Shown piece by piece: positions 45,426-54,871 of a DNA stretch of 64,000 bases. Every line of letters starts with the position of its first letter. The stretch's first letter is position 1. Position numbers and translations under genes: made by a program. The DNA is from Noviherbaspirillum sp. UKPF54 (GTDB lineage: Bacteria; Pseudomonadota; Gammaproteobacteria; Burkholderiales; Burkholderiaceae_D), in the NCBI RefSeq assembly GCF_007874125.1, contig NZ_CP040128.1:1736001-1800000 (forward strand). Direction: 5' to 3'. The notes below the pieces were generated by a model, which searched no databases, was not told where the DNA came from, and saw only the letters and a list, made by a program, of their open reading frames with translations.

Positions 45426-45547
45426 AAGATAGTAAAAATGCACTAACGGTACATGTGGCTAGGGATTACATGCAATCGCTGTCGGGAAAAATCTGCGACG
45501 GAAAGGCCTTTTGCGCCGGACACTACGGTGTAGCGTGACATGCGGCA

Positions 45548-47392
45548 TCACGCCGGCTTCGACGTGGATTGCGCCGTCTCCGCCAGTGCCAGGCGTGCCA
45601 TGATCTGGGATACATGGGACAGCGCCTGCGGGAAATTGCCGAGCATCTGGCCGCTATCCGGATCGAATTCCTCGGAAAACAAGCCCAGCGAATTCGCGCA
45701 CCGCAGGCCACGCTGATAATAGCTCCAGGCCAGTTCCGGCCTCCCCTGCCGCGCGAGGCAGTCGACCAGCCAAAAGGTGCATGGGATGAACGCGCCTTCC
45801 CTGCCCAGCAGCCCGTCGGGTGAGTTGTAGCGCATTAGCAACCCGTCGTGCTCAAGGCCGGCGCGGATTGCGTCGGTGGTACGTATCATGCGCGGATCGT
45901 CGTAGGCGACAAAGCCGATGCGCGGCAGTCGCAGCAGCGCCGCATCGAGGTAATCCTCGCCGAATGCTTGCAAGAAAATTCCGCGCTGCGCATCGTAGCC
46001 TTCGCTTTCGATCGTCTCCCTTATGTGGTGCCGGGTTTCTACCCAATGCGTCAACGGCGCCGGCAGCTCCCTTTCCTGCGCCAGCCTGATGCCGTACTCC
46101 AGCGCACCCCAGCACATCGCCTTGGAATGCACATGGTGGCGCGGCCCGTCGCGGAACTCCCAGATGCCGTAATCCTGGTCCCGCCATCTTTCGCAGGCGG
46201 CATTGACCACGTCGACCAGGAAATCCCAGTACTGCAGTTCGATGTTGCCGCCTTCGGCGTGCCACAACCATGCCAGTTCCAGGATTTCGCCGTAGATATC
46301 ATGCTGGTTCTGGCGCGAGGCGAGATTACCGATACGCACCGGATGCGAACCGCGATAGCCTTCCAGCACATCCAAATCGACCTCGGTCAAGCGGCGCTTG
46401 CCGTCCACGCCATACATGATCTGCAGCTCGGCGGCGCTGCCAGCCGAGCTGCGCTGGACGAACTGCAAGAAGCGGTCGGACTCCCGGTCGCAGCCAAGGC
46501 GGTCGAGCGCGCGCACGGTGAAGACCGAATCGCGTACCCAGCTGAAACGGTAATCCCAGTTGCGCGATCCGCCTATCCATTCCGGAAGGGACGTCGTCGG
46601 CGCCGCCACGATTGCGCCGGTTCGCTCGAAGCTGAGGGACTTGAGCACGATTGCCGAGCGCAGGCTTTGTTCGTCCAGCGGGTAAGGCAGGCGGATCCGT
46701 CCCGACCAGTCGCGCCACCAGCGGCATGTTCGCTCGAAAATCGCGTCGCAGCATCGCTCGGGCGGCGCCGCTGCGGGCGGTGTGTTAGGGGTGGTATCGA
46801 TCAGTTCCGGATGCTCGAAACGCACTGACAGGCTGAAGCGCTGCCCGGCATGGATGCAGAAATTGCCAGCGAGCTGCCGGTGTCCGATCACGTCGAGCGG
46901 GACATCGGACTGGATCACCATTCCCATGTCGCTGCCGATGGCGGTGTAGACACCGTTTCCCTGGCGACGCACACGCGGGATGATTTCGCCGTAATCGAAG
47001 CGCGGAGCGATATCGATGTGCAGCTCGACGTTGCCGGAAACGCCTTCGATCAGGCGCATCAGCTCGAAATGCGACTGCGCGCCCGCATCGCCTTCCACCG
47101 AGAAAAAATCGCAGAGGCGTACCTGCCCTTGCGCAGTGGCGAAGCAGGTTTCCAGTACCATGGTTTCAGGTAGGTAACGGCGTGTCACCGTGACTTGGTC
47201 GGATGCCGGAAAGATGGCGAAATTGCCGCCCCGGTCCCAATCGAGCAGGCGCCCGAAGCAGCTGTCGGCATCGACGCGCGGCATGCAACACCAGTCGATC
47301 GAGCCGCGTGCCGAGACGAGCGCCGCACAATGGCAATCGCTGATCAGAGCATAGTCGGCAATTGGCGGGTACCGGTCTTCTTGTCGATTCAT
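45548..47392 (-). CDS. Glycoside hydrolase family 15 protein (glucoamylase/trehalase-like)
   Basis: The protein has 614 residues. It starts with YPPIADYALISDCHCAALVSARGSIDWCCMPRVDADSCFGRLLD, the usual bacterial GH15 opening. The substrate-binding GGSRNWDYRFSWVRDSVFTVRAL follows at about 280 and the second catalytic part YDAQRGIFLQAFG in the (alpha/alpha)6 barrel. No signal peptide, so it is cytoplasmic. Relatives cleave alpha-glucosidic bonds in trehalose, maltose or glycogen fragments; the substrate is unknown here. Divergent from the DUF296 gene. Confidence 0.9.
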   Translation of the reverse strand: MNRQEDRYPPIADYALISDCHCAALVSARGSIDWCCMPRVDADSCFGRLLDWDRGGNFAIFPASDQVTVTRRYLPETMVLETCFATAQGQVRLCDFFSVEGDAGAQSHFELMRLIEGVSGNVELHIDIAPRFDYGEIIPRVRRQGNGVYTAIGSDMGMVIQSDVPLDVIGHRQLAGNFCIHAGQRFSLSVRFEHPELIDTTPNTPPAAAPPERCCDAIFERTCRWWRDWSGRIRLPYPLDEQSLRSAIVLKSLSFERTGAIVAAPTTSLPEWIGGSRNWDYRFSWVRDSVFTVRALDRLGCDRESDRFLQFVQRSSAGSAAELQIMYGVDGKRRLTEVDLDVLEGYRGSHPVRIGNLASRQNQHDIYGEILELAWLWHAEGGNIELQYWDFLVDVVNAACERWRDQDYGIWEFRDGPRHHVHSKAMCWGALEYGIRLAQERELPAPLTHWVETRHHIRETIESEGYDAQRGIFLQAFGEDYLDAALLRLPRIGFVAYDDPRMIRTTDAIRAGLEHDGLLMRYNSPDGLLGREGAFIPCTFWLVDCLARQGRPELAWSYYQRGLRCANSLGLFSEEFDPDSGQMLGNFPQALSHVSQIMARLALAETAQSTSKPA

Positions 47393-47552
47393 GGCGGGAC
47401 GCGGTTCTATCGGGCAGGCGCTTGCGGCAATTTAACGTTGTGACCGGCCAGACAATGACAAGTTGCATCGCACGGAAGCCTGCCGAATCTTTTGTGGCAC
47501 AGGCGGTGTCGCAGTCATGTACGACAGATCGGCCGGGCACGATGGAGACGAC

Positions 47553-48002
47553 ATGCGCTACAAACTCATCAATGAAGCTGCGGAACGCACCTATGCGCTG
47601 ATCATGGACAGCGGCGACGAGGCGGTATCGAGCCTGCAGGAATTTTGCGAACAGCAAGGCATTTCGGCCGCGCGATTCAGCGCGATCGGGGCGTTCAGCT
47701 CGGTCGTTCTCGGCTATTTCAACTGGGACTCAAAGGATTACGAGAAAATCCCCCTGCGCGAACAGGTCGAGGTGCTGACGCTGGCCGGCGATGTCGCCCT
47801 GCATCAGGCGCGCCCGAAAATCCACGCCCACGTGGTCGTCGGCAAGCGCGACGGCAGCGCCCATGGCGGCCATCTGCTGGAAGCTTATGTGCGTCCGACG
47901 CTGGAAGTCATGCTGATCGAATCGCCGGGCCACCTGCAGCGTACCCTGGATGCGGAAAGCGGGCTGCCACTGATCGACATCGACGCTTCCGGCGCCGACT
48001 GA
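47553..48002 (+). CDS. DUF296/PPC-domain protein
   Basis: The 149-residue protein matches the PPC domain found in plant AT-hook proteins and in small bacterial proteins: RYALIMDSGDEAVSSLQEFCEQQGISAARFSAIGAFSSVVLGYF, then HAHVVVGKRDGSAHGGHLLEAYVRPTLEV. The conserved His-rich turn may bind metal, and the proteins form trimers. No AT-hook is present, so DNA binding is not implied. GGAGACGAC precedes the ATG at 47553, which fixes the start. Function unknown. Confidence 0.85.
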   Translation: MRYKLINEAAERTYALIMDSGDEAVSSLQEFCEQQGISAARFSAIGAFSSVVLGYFNWDSKDYEKIPLREQVEVLTLAGDVALHQARPKIHAHVVVGKRDGSAHGGHLLEAYVRPTLEVMLIESPGHLQRTLDAESGLPLIDIDASGAD

Positions 48003-48102
48003 AGCAACCCGAATCCCGCTGCGCCCCCATCGACTGCACGGTCCGCGTCAGTCCGGACTACCTGGCCGGGGCGGTCTGCCCGCATCCGCCCGGCTTGTCA
48101 AT

Positions 48103-48131
48103 TTGCACACAACGCCCTACTGTTGCACAAT
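48103..48131 (+). promoter_or_regulatory. Probable promoter of the second tam operon
   Basis: TTGCAC (48103-48108) and CACAAT (48126-48131) with a 17-base spacer, 54 bases before the tamA start. Confidence 0.35.
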
Positions 48132-48184
48132 GGCAGCGTATTCACCCCGGCTTCGGGGCAAGACGCTAACGCATAGGGAAAGAT

Positions 48185-49981
48185 TTGAGCGCATTACGGT
48201 TTTTGCGGTTCTCGCCATCCTGTTCACGCCGCGCGCTTTCCCTCCTCGCCTCCCTGCTTTTTCTCGCCGCCGGTCCGCGTGCGCTAGCATCCTACCGAGT
48301 CGAACTGGATGCGCCGGATTCGCTGCGCGACCTGCTGGCGGCGCATCTGGACCTGGTCCGTTACCAGGAGCGCGACGACCTGAACGAAGACCAGTTCCAG
48401 TTCATGCTCGACACGGCGGCCGCGCAGGTGACCCGGCTGGCGTCGACCGAGGGCTATTTCCAGCCGCAGACCGAGCTCAAGGTTGACCGTGACTCCGGCA
48501 CGACCGTCGTGCGCCTGAAGGTCGCGCCGGGCGCGCGCACCGTCGTGGGCCGCATAGCCGTGCGGCTGAGCGGCGCGGCGAGCGGGGATGCATCGCGGGT
48601 CGAACAGGCAGGCGGATACGGGGGCCTGCGGCCGGGCTCGCCGTTCCGCCAGGAAGACTGGGCCGCGGCCAAGCAAGCCGGACTACAGGACCTGCAGCAG
48701 CGCCGCTACCCCGCGGCGCGCATCGCCCGCTCGCAGGCCCGCATCGATCCCGAGCAGGCGCAGGCCGACCTGGAGATCGACTATGACAGCGGCCCGCCGT
48801 TCACTTTCGGAGAGCTGCGCATCAGGGGCACGGAGCGCTACCCGGACAGCATCGTGCGCAACGTCAACCCATTGCGCCCCGATGAAGAATACAGCGCAGA
48901 CCGGCTGCTCGAACTGCAGCATCAGATCCAGCGCACACCCTACTTCAGCAATGTCGTAGTCGATATCGACAAGGATCCGGGTCATGCGCACGGCACGCCG
49001 GTCGACGTTCGCGTGACGGAGTTTCCGGCGCACCGGGTGCGCGCCGGCGCCGGTTACGCCACCGATACCGGCGCCCACCTGGAAGGCCGTTACTCGTACT
49101 ACAACCTGTTCGACCGCGCCTGGGTACTGGACGCCCAGACACGCCTGGAGCAGCGCCGGCAGTCCGGCGCGCTGGAACTGGCGATGCCGCCCGGCGCAGG
49201 CGCCTGGGTCAACAGCGGCCATGCTTCGGTCGAGCGCACCACGCTCGAAGGCATCGACCTGCGCAGCAAGCGGATCGGCCTGCGCCGCACCCGCACCAGC
49301 GACCGCGACGACTTCTCCTATACCCTCGAATACTACAGCGACCGGCTGCTGCAACAGGGCGCAAGCGCGCCGCCGGCCGACACGGTGGTCGAGCCCGGCA
49401 CCCACAGCGCGCTGGTGGCGGGGGTGGCCCTGACCCGGCGCCGGGTAGACAATCCGCTCTTCCCGCGCCACGGCTACATCGCATCGATCGAAGCCGGGGC
49501 CGCGCTGCACGACGTGCTGACGGACCAATCCTTCTTTCGCCTCTACGGGCGCATGCGCCAATACCGTCCGGTGGGCCGGCGCGACCTGATCGTCGCACGC
49601 GGCGAACTGGGCGCCGTCGTGTCCAGGGGCGGCAACGCCGAAATCCCCGCATCTCTGCTGTTTCGCGCGGGCGGTGCCGATTCGGTGCGCGGCTACAGCT
49701 ACCAGAGCATCGGCAACGAACGCAACGGTACCGTTTATCCGACCCGCTATCTCGTCACCGGCGGCATCGAGTACCAGCACTGGATGTCCGAAAAATGGGG
49801 CGCTGCGCTGTTCTACGACGCGGGCGCCGCGACCGACCGCTGGAGCGGCAAGAACTTCTTCCATGCCGTCGGCATCGGTGCGCGGTGGCGCAGCCCGGTA
49901 GGCCCGGTCAACGGCGACCTGGCCTACGGCTTCCAGGGCGGAAATATCCGGCCGCACCTGTCGCTGGGGATTGTGTTTTGA
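48185..49981 (+). CDS. tamA: TamA, outer-membrane Omp85-family protein (copy 2)
   Basis: The 598-residue protein has a signal peptide ending near RALAS, three POTRA-like domains and a barrel with the VRGY signature and a terminal Phe. It is a clear paralogue of the protein at 8210-9982 (same opening YRVELDAP, same ending NIRPHLSLGIVF). The frame has no ATG between the upstream stop at 48167 and the signal peptide; TTG at 48185, preceded by AGGGAAAG, is the likely start. Coupled to the second tamB, two bases downstream. Confidence 0.9.
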   Translation: MSALRFLRFSPSCSRRALSLLASLLFLAAGPRALASYRVELDAPDSLRDLLAAHLDLVRYQERDDLNEDQFQFMLDTAAAQVTRLASTEGYFQPQTELKVDRDSGTTVVRLKVAPGARTVVGRIAVRLSGAASGDASRVEQAGGYGGLRPGSPFRQEDWAAAKQAGLQDLQQRRYPAARIARSQARIDPEQAQADLEIDYDSGPPFTFGELRIRGTERYPDSIVRNVNPLRPDEEYSADRLLELQHQIQRTPYFSNVVVDIDKDPGHAHGTPVDVRVTEFPAHRVRAGAGYATDTGAHLEGRYSYYNLFDRAWVLDAQTRLEQRRQSGALELAMPPGAGAWVNSGHASVERTTLEGIDLRSKRIGLRRTRTSDRDDFSYTLEYYSDRLLQQGASAPPADTVVEPGTHSALVAGVALTRRRVDNPLFPRHGYIASIEAGAALHDVLTDQSFFRLYGRMRQYRPVGRRDLIVARGELGAVVSRGGNAEIPASLLFRAGGADSVRGYSYQSIGNERNGTVYPTRYLVTGGIEYQHWMSEKWGAALFYDAGAATDRWSGKNFFHAVGIGARWRSPVGPVNGDLAYGFQGGNIRPHLSLGIVF

Positions 49982-49983
49982 TC

Positions 49984-52900
49984 ATGAAACGCGCGCACTC
50001 CGCCAAGCCTGTCCTGTCCCTTTCCGCCCGGCGGCGCCTGGCCGCGGCGCTGTCGCTCGTCGCGGTGCTGGCGACGCTGGCATTCGGCGCGCTATGCACC
50101 GAACCCGGCGCGCGTGCGCTGTGGCACATCGCGATGCGGCTGGTGCCGGGAACGCTGTCGGGCGAACTCGTGGGCGGCACGGCCATTCGCGGCGTACAAC
50201 TGCGCGGCCTTGCCTATCGCGACAAGGGCAAGCTGATCCGGATCGATACGCTGGCGGCCGACTGGGCCTGGTCGCGCGCGCCGCTGAAGCTGACCGTCGA
50301 TGCGCTGCGCATCGGCACCGTCGACGTGACGCTGTACCCGACGCCGTCCGCGCCGCTCGCCCTGCCCGCCCGCCTCACCCTGCCCGTGGAACTCGAAGTC
50401 CGTGACGCAGCGCTACGCCAGCTCGCAGTCCGGGAGGGGGCGGCTGTCGCCACGATCAACGACATCCGGCTGCGAGCCGGCTCCGACAAGGTGAGCCATG
50501 CGCTGACGCTGGAGCATGCAAGCACGCCCTTCGGCACAGTAAGCGCCATTCTGCGCCTGAACGGCATCGCCCCGTTCGCCGTCGGCGGCAGCGCGCGGCT
50601 GGACGGCGAATGGCGCGGCGAACGATACCGCTTCGACGCACAACTCGGCGGCACGCTGCGTTCGCTGGAGCTGCGGCTCGACGCGAGCGGCGACCGCATC
50701 ACGGGAAATGCGCAAATCGAGGCGGTGCCGTTCGATGCCGTGCCTTTGCGCCGCGCGCAGATCAGGTTGCGGCACCTTGACCCGCAACTCTTTAGCGCCG
50801 CCGCACCGCGTGCCGATCTCGATGTCGACGCCAACCTCGTGCCGGCGCAAGGCGCATCCGGCTTCGCCGTGAGCGGCCCCGTCACGCTTGCGAATGCGCT
50901 TGCCGGCCCGCTCGACTCCGGATTGCTGCCGCTGGTCTCGGCCAGGGCCGATCTCCTGCTGGACGCCCGGCGCCAGCAGTGGTCCGACCTCCATGTACGC
51001 CTGCCGCGCGGCGTGTTGCGGGGCACAGGGGAAATGAGCCATTCGGGCCAGGTCCATCTGGCGCTAGAGGCGGCCGGGCTCGATCCGCACGCATTGCACA
51101 CCCGGCTCACGCCGGCGCAACTGGCCGGCCCGACAAGGGTTGATACTGAAGGCGGGACGCTGCGCATCCGCCTCGCGCTTTCCGGGGCATCGCTTTCCCT
51201 GAAAGGCGACGCCCGCATCGGGGAACGTGAGATCGCGTTGGACAACGCGCTGCTCGCTGCCGGCAACGCGCAGCTGCAGCTTGCCGGTACCCTCGCGCGC
51301 GACGGCGAACACGCATTTGCCGTGCGCGGCAGCCTCGCCGATTTCAACCCGGCCCGTTTCCTGGCTCGACAGCGCGGCTCCAAGGCCGACACGCTTCCCG
51401 ATGCGCGCATCAATGCGGACTTCGAGGCGCAAGGCGCGCAATTGCCGGAATGGCGCGCGCAGCTGCGATTCCAGGTGCGCGACAGCACCTATGCCGGCTT
51501 GCCGATGCATGGCGCGGGAAGCCTGCGTTTCAGCGGCAAGCGGACGCTGGCCGGCGACGCGCGGCTCGCAGTGGCCGGCAACAAGCTGCAGCTGCAGGGC
51601 GGATTCGGCGCGCCGCCGCAACGGCTGAAGTTCAGCATCGATTCGCCTGCGCTGGAGCGCCTCGGCTACGGGCTTTCGGGTCTTTTGCAGGCCGACGGCG
51701 AACTGGGAGGAACGCTGGAGCGCCCGATCATCGACGCCAGCGTGCGCGCCGAGCGCCTGGCATACCGGGAATACCGCCTTGCCCGGCTCGCGGCCCAAGT
51801 CCGTACGCAAGGCGTCCCCGGCAGGAGTCCGGATGCGCGCGTGACGCTGGAACTCGACGCGCGAGATGCGCGCAGCGGCCAGGCCGCGCTGAGCCGGCTG
51901 AATGCCTCGGTCCACGGCACTTACGCCAGCCATGCCATTGCACTGGCGGCCAACGGACAAATTCTCGGTAAGCCGCTTTCTCTCGACCTGTCGGCGCACG
52001 GTGCGTTGCGCGAACTGAAGCAAGGCTATTCCTGGGACGGCAGGCTCGACAGAATGGAAAGCGGCGGTGTTGCGCGCCTGTCGCTGGCGCAGCCGCTGTC
52101 CGTCAGTATCGCCCCGCGGCGCATCGCCCTTGGCACCGCGCGGCTGACGCTGGACCAGGCGCAGATCGATCTGAAAAGCCTGCGGGCGGATGATGCCCAG
52201 TTCAACTCCGAGGGAGCTTTCACTGGGCTCGATCTTGGCCGCTTGCTGGAACTGCGGCGCGAATTCGGCGGTGAAGCTGTCCCGCTCAAGACCGATCTGC
52301 TGCTCGACGGCCGCTGGAAGCTTGCGCTTTCCGGTTCCGCTGACGGCTACTTTGCGCTTGAGAGAAAGCGTGGCGACATCCGGATCACGAGCGGCGGGCG
52401 CGACAATGCGCTCGGGCTCAAGAACTTCCTGCTGCGCGGAGAGATGGGCGGCCAAACGCTGCAGCTCGCGCTCGATGCCGACGCCAGCCGCATCGGAACC
52501 GCGCGCGGCCAGGCCCAGGTGGTTTTACGCCCCATCGACGGGCGCCTGCGGCCTTCGCCGGATTCGCCCTTGTCCGGCCGCCTCACGGTCGAGGTGCCGC
52601 GCCTGCAAAGCATTGCATCGCTGGCAGGACCGAAGGTCGGGCTGGACGGCAGCGTTGGCGTGGACTTGCAAGCGGGCGGGACGCTGGATGCGCCGCTGCT
52701 GTCCGGCGACGCCGTCGGCAGCAAGCTGGCGCTGACCGTCTACGATCAGGGCGTGCGCCTGCGCGACGGCAGCGCGCATCTTCGGCTTGCCGATAACGTC
52801 CTCGAAATACGCCAGCTGGAGCTACATGGAGGCGAAGGCACGTTGCGAGCCGCCGGCAGCATCCCGCTTGCGGGCGAACGCGCCGGGTTGAGTGCGACCC

Positions 52901-53889
52901 TGAGCGCCGACCGGCTGCAGCTGTTGTCCAAGCCTTCGGCGCAATTGACGGTCTCGGGTCAGGCAGATATCGCCGACGCCAATGGCGTGCTGAAAATCAG
53001 CGGCAAGATGAGAGCCGACAACGCGCGCTTTCTGCTGCCGGAAAAAAGTGCCCCCGAGCTCGATGGCGACGTGCTGGTGGTAAGCAGCAAACAACGGGCC
53101 GGCTCGGCGGGCACGGCGACGCAGCCTGGCGGCGCAACGATTGCCGGCCCGTTGGCACCGCTCATAGCGATCGATTTCGACCTCGGCGAAGACTTCCGCT
53201 TTCAAGGCTCGGGGGCGGATGTCCTGCTGGGCGGCACACTCGCCGTCGCCAGCGCGCCCGGCGAGGTAGCCAGGGCGAGCGGAACCGTTCGCATCGTCGA
53301 GGGTACCTACGAGGCATTCGGCACCAAGCTGAAGATAGAACGCGGGCTACTCAACTTTCACGACTCATTTTCCAACCCCGACGTGAATATCCTGGCGATG
53401 CGGCGCGATAAGGAAGTGGCGGCCGGTGTCCAGGTCACCGGCACGGTGCGCCAGCCGCGCGTTCAGCTAGTGTCCGAGCCGGACGTGCCGGAGGAAGACA
53501 AGCTGTCCTGGCTGGTGTTCGGCCGCGCCGGCAGCGGCGGCGACGCCGGCCCCGCCGCGGCGCAGGCCGCCGCCACCGACGCCGCGCTCGGGCTGTTCAA
53601 CCGCATCGGCGGCACGCGCATCGCCAAGGGCTTCGGGCTCGACCAGCTGGCCGTCGGCAGCAGCGAATTCGGCCTGGGCGCGCAGCAGGTGGTCAGCCTC
53701 GGCAAGGAAATCTCGAACCGCCTGTATATCGGCTATGAGCAAAGCCTGGCGGGCGCAGCCGGCGTGCTGAAGCTGACCTACGACTGGACGCGCCACTGGT
53801 CGGTGGTGCTGCGCGGCGGCGCCATCGGCGGGCTCGACGTGTTGTACAACAAGCGTTTCGATATCGGCGGCGACGCGCAGGGACGCTAG
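49984..53889 (+). CDS. tamB: TamB, periplasm-spanning partner (copy 2)
   Basis: The 1301-residue paralogue of the TamB at 9982-13944 has an N-terminal membrane anchor (about 18-40), a long repetitive beta-rich body and the C-terminal DUF490 region. The central body differs clearly between the copies, but the last 90 residues are nearly identical. The ATG lies two bases after the tamA stop. The pair would form a second translocation and assembly module, either for other substrates or under other conditions. Confidence 0.92.
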   Translation: MKRAHSAKPVLSLSARRRLAAALSLVAVLATLAFGALCTEPGARALWHIAMRLVPGTLSGELVGGTAIRGVQLRGLAYRDKGKLIRIDTLAADWAWSRAPLKLTVDALRIGTVDVTLYPTPSAPLALPARLTLPVELEVRDAALRQLAVREGAAVATINDIRLRAGSDKVSHALTLEHASTPFGTVSAILRLNGIAPFAVGGSARLDGEWRGERYRFDAQLGGTLRSLELRLDASGDRITGNAQIEAVPFDAVPLRRAQIRLRHLDPQLFSAAAPRADLDVDANLVPAQGASGFAVSGPVTLANALAGPLDSGLLPLVSARADLLLDARRQQWSDLHVRLPRGVLRGTGEMSHSGQVHLALEAAGLDPHALHTRLTPAQLAGPTRVDTEGGTLRIRLALSGASLSLKGDARIGEREIALDNALLAAGNAQLQLAGTLARDGEHAFAVRGSLADFNPARFLARQRGSKADTLPDARINADFEAQGAQLPEWRAQLRFQVRDSTYAGLPMHGAGSLRFSGKRTLAGDARLAVAGNKLQLQGGFGAPPQRLKFSIDSPALERLGYGLSGLLQADGELGGTLERPIIDASVRAERLAYREYRLARLAAQVRTQGVPGRSPDARVTLELDARDARSGQAALSRLNASVHGTYASHAIALAANGQILGKPLSLDLSAHGALRELKQGYSWDGRLDRMESGGVARLSLAQPLSVSIAPRRIALGTARLTLDQAQIDLKSLRADDAQFNSEGAFTGLDLGRLLELRREFGGEAVPLKTDLLLDGRWKLALSGSADGYFALERKRGDIRITSGGRDNALGLKNFLLRGEMGGQTLQLALDADASRIGTARGQAQVVLRPIDGRLRPSPDSPLSGRLTVEVPRLQSIASLAGPKVGLDGSVGVDLQAGGTLDAPLLSGDAVGSKLALTVYDQGVRLRDGSAHLRLADNVLEIRQLELHGGEGTLRAAGSIPLAGERAGLSATLSADRLQLLSKPSAQLTVSGQADIADANGVLKISGKMRADNARFLLPEKSAPELDGDVLVVSSKQRAGSAGTATQPGGATIAGPLAPLIAIDFDLGEDFRFQGSGADVLLGGTLAVASAPGEVARASGTVRIVEGTYEAFGTKLKIERGLLNFHDSFSNPDVNILAMRRDKEVAAGVQVTGTVRQPRVQLVSEPDVPEEDKLSWLVFGRAGSGGDAGPAAAQAAATDAALGLFNRIGGTRIAKGFGLDQLAVGSSEFGLGAQQVVSLGKEISNRLYIGYEQSLAGAAGVLKLTYDWTRHWSVVLRGGAIGGLDVLYNKRFDIGGDAQGR

Positions 53890-53918
53890 CGGCCGCGCGT
53901 GCCGACGTCATGCCGATA

Positions 53919-54749
53919 TCATGCAGGCACGAAGAAACGCCCGCTCATTTCCTCCAGCCCCAGCTCGCGCAGCACTTCGTTCAGGCGCTCGGACGGGCGA
54001 CGTCGCGGCAAGTCCTTGTAGCTGGCGATGATGAGCTCGTTTTTCATCGAATGCTCCCAGCCGACCAGCTCGGTCACCGTCACCTGGTAGCCGTGCGCCT
54101 CCAGTTGCAGGCAGCGCAGCACATTGGTGACCTGGCTACCGAATTCACGCGTGTGCAGCGGGTGGCGCCAAATTTCGGTCAGCGCGCTCCTGCCGATTGC
54201 CTTGCCCTTGTTCTTGCGCAGCACGGACGCCACCTCCGCCTGGCAGCAAGGCACCAGCACGATGAATTTCGCCTGCTTGGCCAGAGCGAAGCGGATCGCG
54301 TCGTCGGTCGCGGTGTTGCAGGCATGCAGAGCGGTCACGACATCGACCGTGGGCGGCAGCAGCGGCGAGGTGATCGAGTCGGCCACCGACAGGTTGAGGA
54401 AGGACATGCCGGGAAAACCCAGCCGCTGCGCCAGCTCGCGCGACTTTGCCACCAGTTCGTCGCGCGTCTCGATGCCGTAGATGTGGGACTGGTCGCCGAG
54501 CGTCTTGAAAAACAGGTCATACAGGATAAAGCCGAGATACGACTTCCCTGCCCCGTGGTCGACCAGCCGGATATCGGCGTGCTCCTCGCGCACTTCCCGC
54601 AGCAGCGGCTCGATGAACTGGTAGAGGTGGTAAACCTGCTTGAGCTTGCGGCGGCTGTCCTGGTTCATCTTTCCGTCGCGCGTCAGGATATGCAGTTCCT
54701 TGAGCAGTTCGATGGACTGGCCTGGTTTGATGTCTGGGATGTGGTTCAT
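53919..54749 (-). CDS. Class I SAM-dependent methyltransferase (Methyltransf_32-like)
   Basis: The protein has 276 residues. Its SAM-binding site is LVDHGAGKSYLGFILYDLF (motif I, HGAGKS) followed by HIYGIETRDELVAKS (motif II). VVTALHACNTATDDAIRFALAKQAKFIVLVPCCQAEV (motif III and PCC) is typical of the Methyltransf_32 group related to GSTCD and tRNA methyltransferase TRM13. The substrate is probably RNA but unproven. The ATG at 54749 follows AGAGGAA. Divergent from the next methyltransferase, sharing 122 bases of control region. Confidence 0.82.
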   Translation of the reverse strand: MNHIPDIKPGQSIELLKELHILTRDGKMNQDSRRKLKQVYHLYQFIEPLLREVREEHADIRLVDHGAGKSYLGFILYDLFFKTLGDQSHIYGIETRDELVAKSRELAQRLGFPGMSFLNLSVADSITSPLLPPTVDVVTALHACNTATDDAIRFALAKQAKFIVLVPCCQAEVASVLRKNKGKAIGRSALTEIWRHPLHTREFGSQVTNVLRCLQLEAHGYQVTVTELVGWEHSMKNELIIASYKDLPRRRPSERLNEVLRELGLEEMSGRFFVPA

Positions 54750-54871
54750 GGCTGGAATTCCTCTTGCGCGCGGGGAGTGCGATTCTATCCGATCGTAGCG
54801 CCGCCCGCGCGCGGATGTGTTTAAATGCCACCTCGCGAGCGAAATGCCGTCGCCGTTCACCACTTACCTCC

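Noticed and set aside
48185..53889. Second tam operon as an assembly duplicate of the first
   Set aside because: POTRA and central TamB regions differ widely and flanking genes are unrelated, so it is a true paralogous operon.
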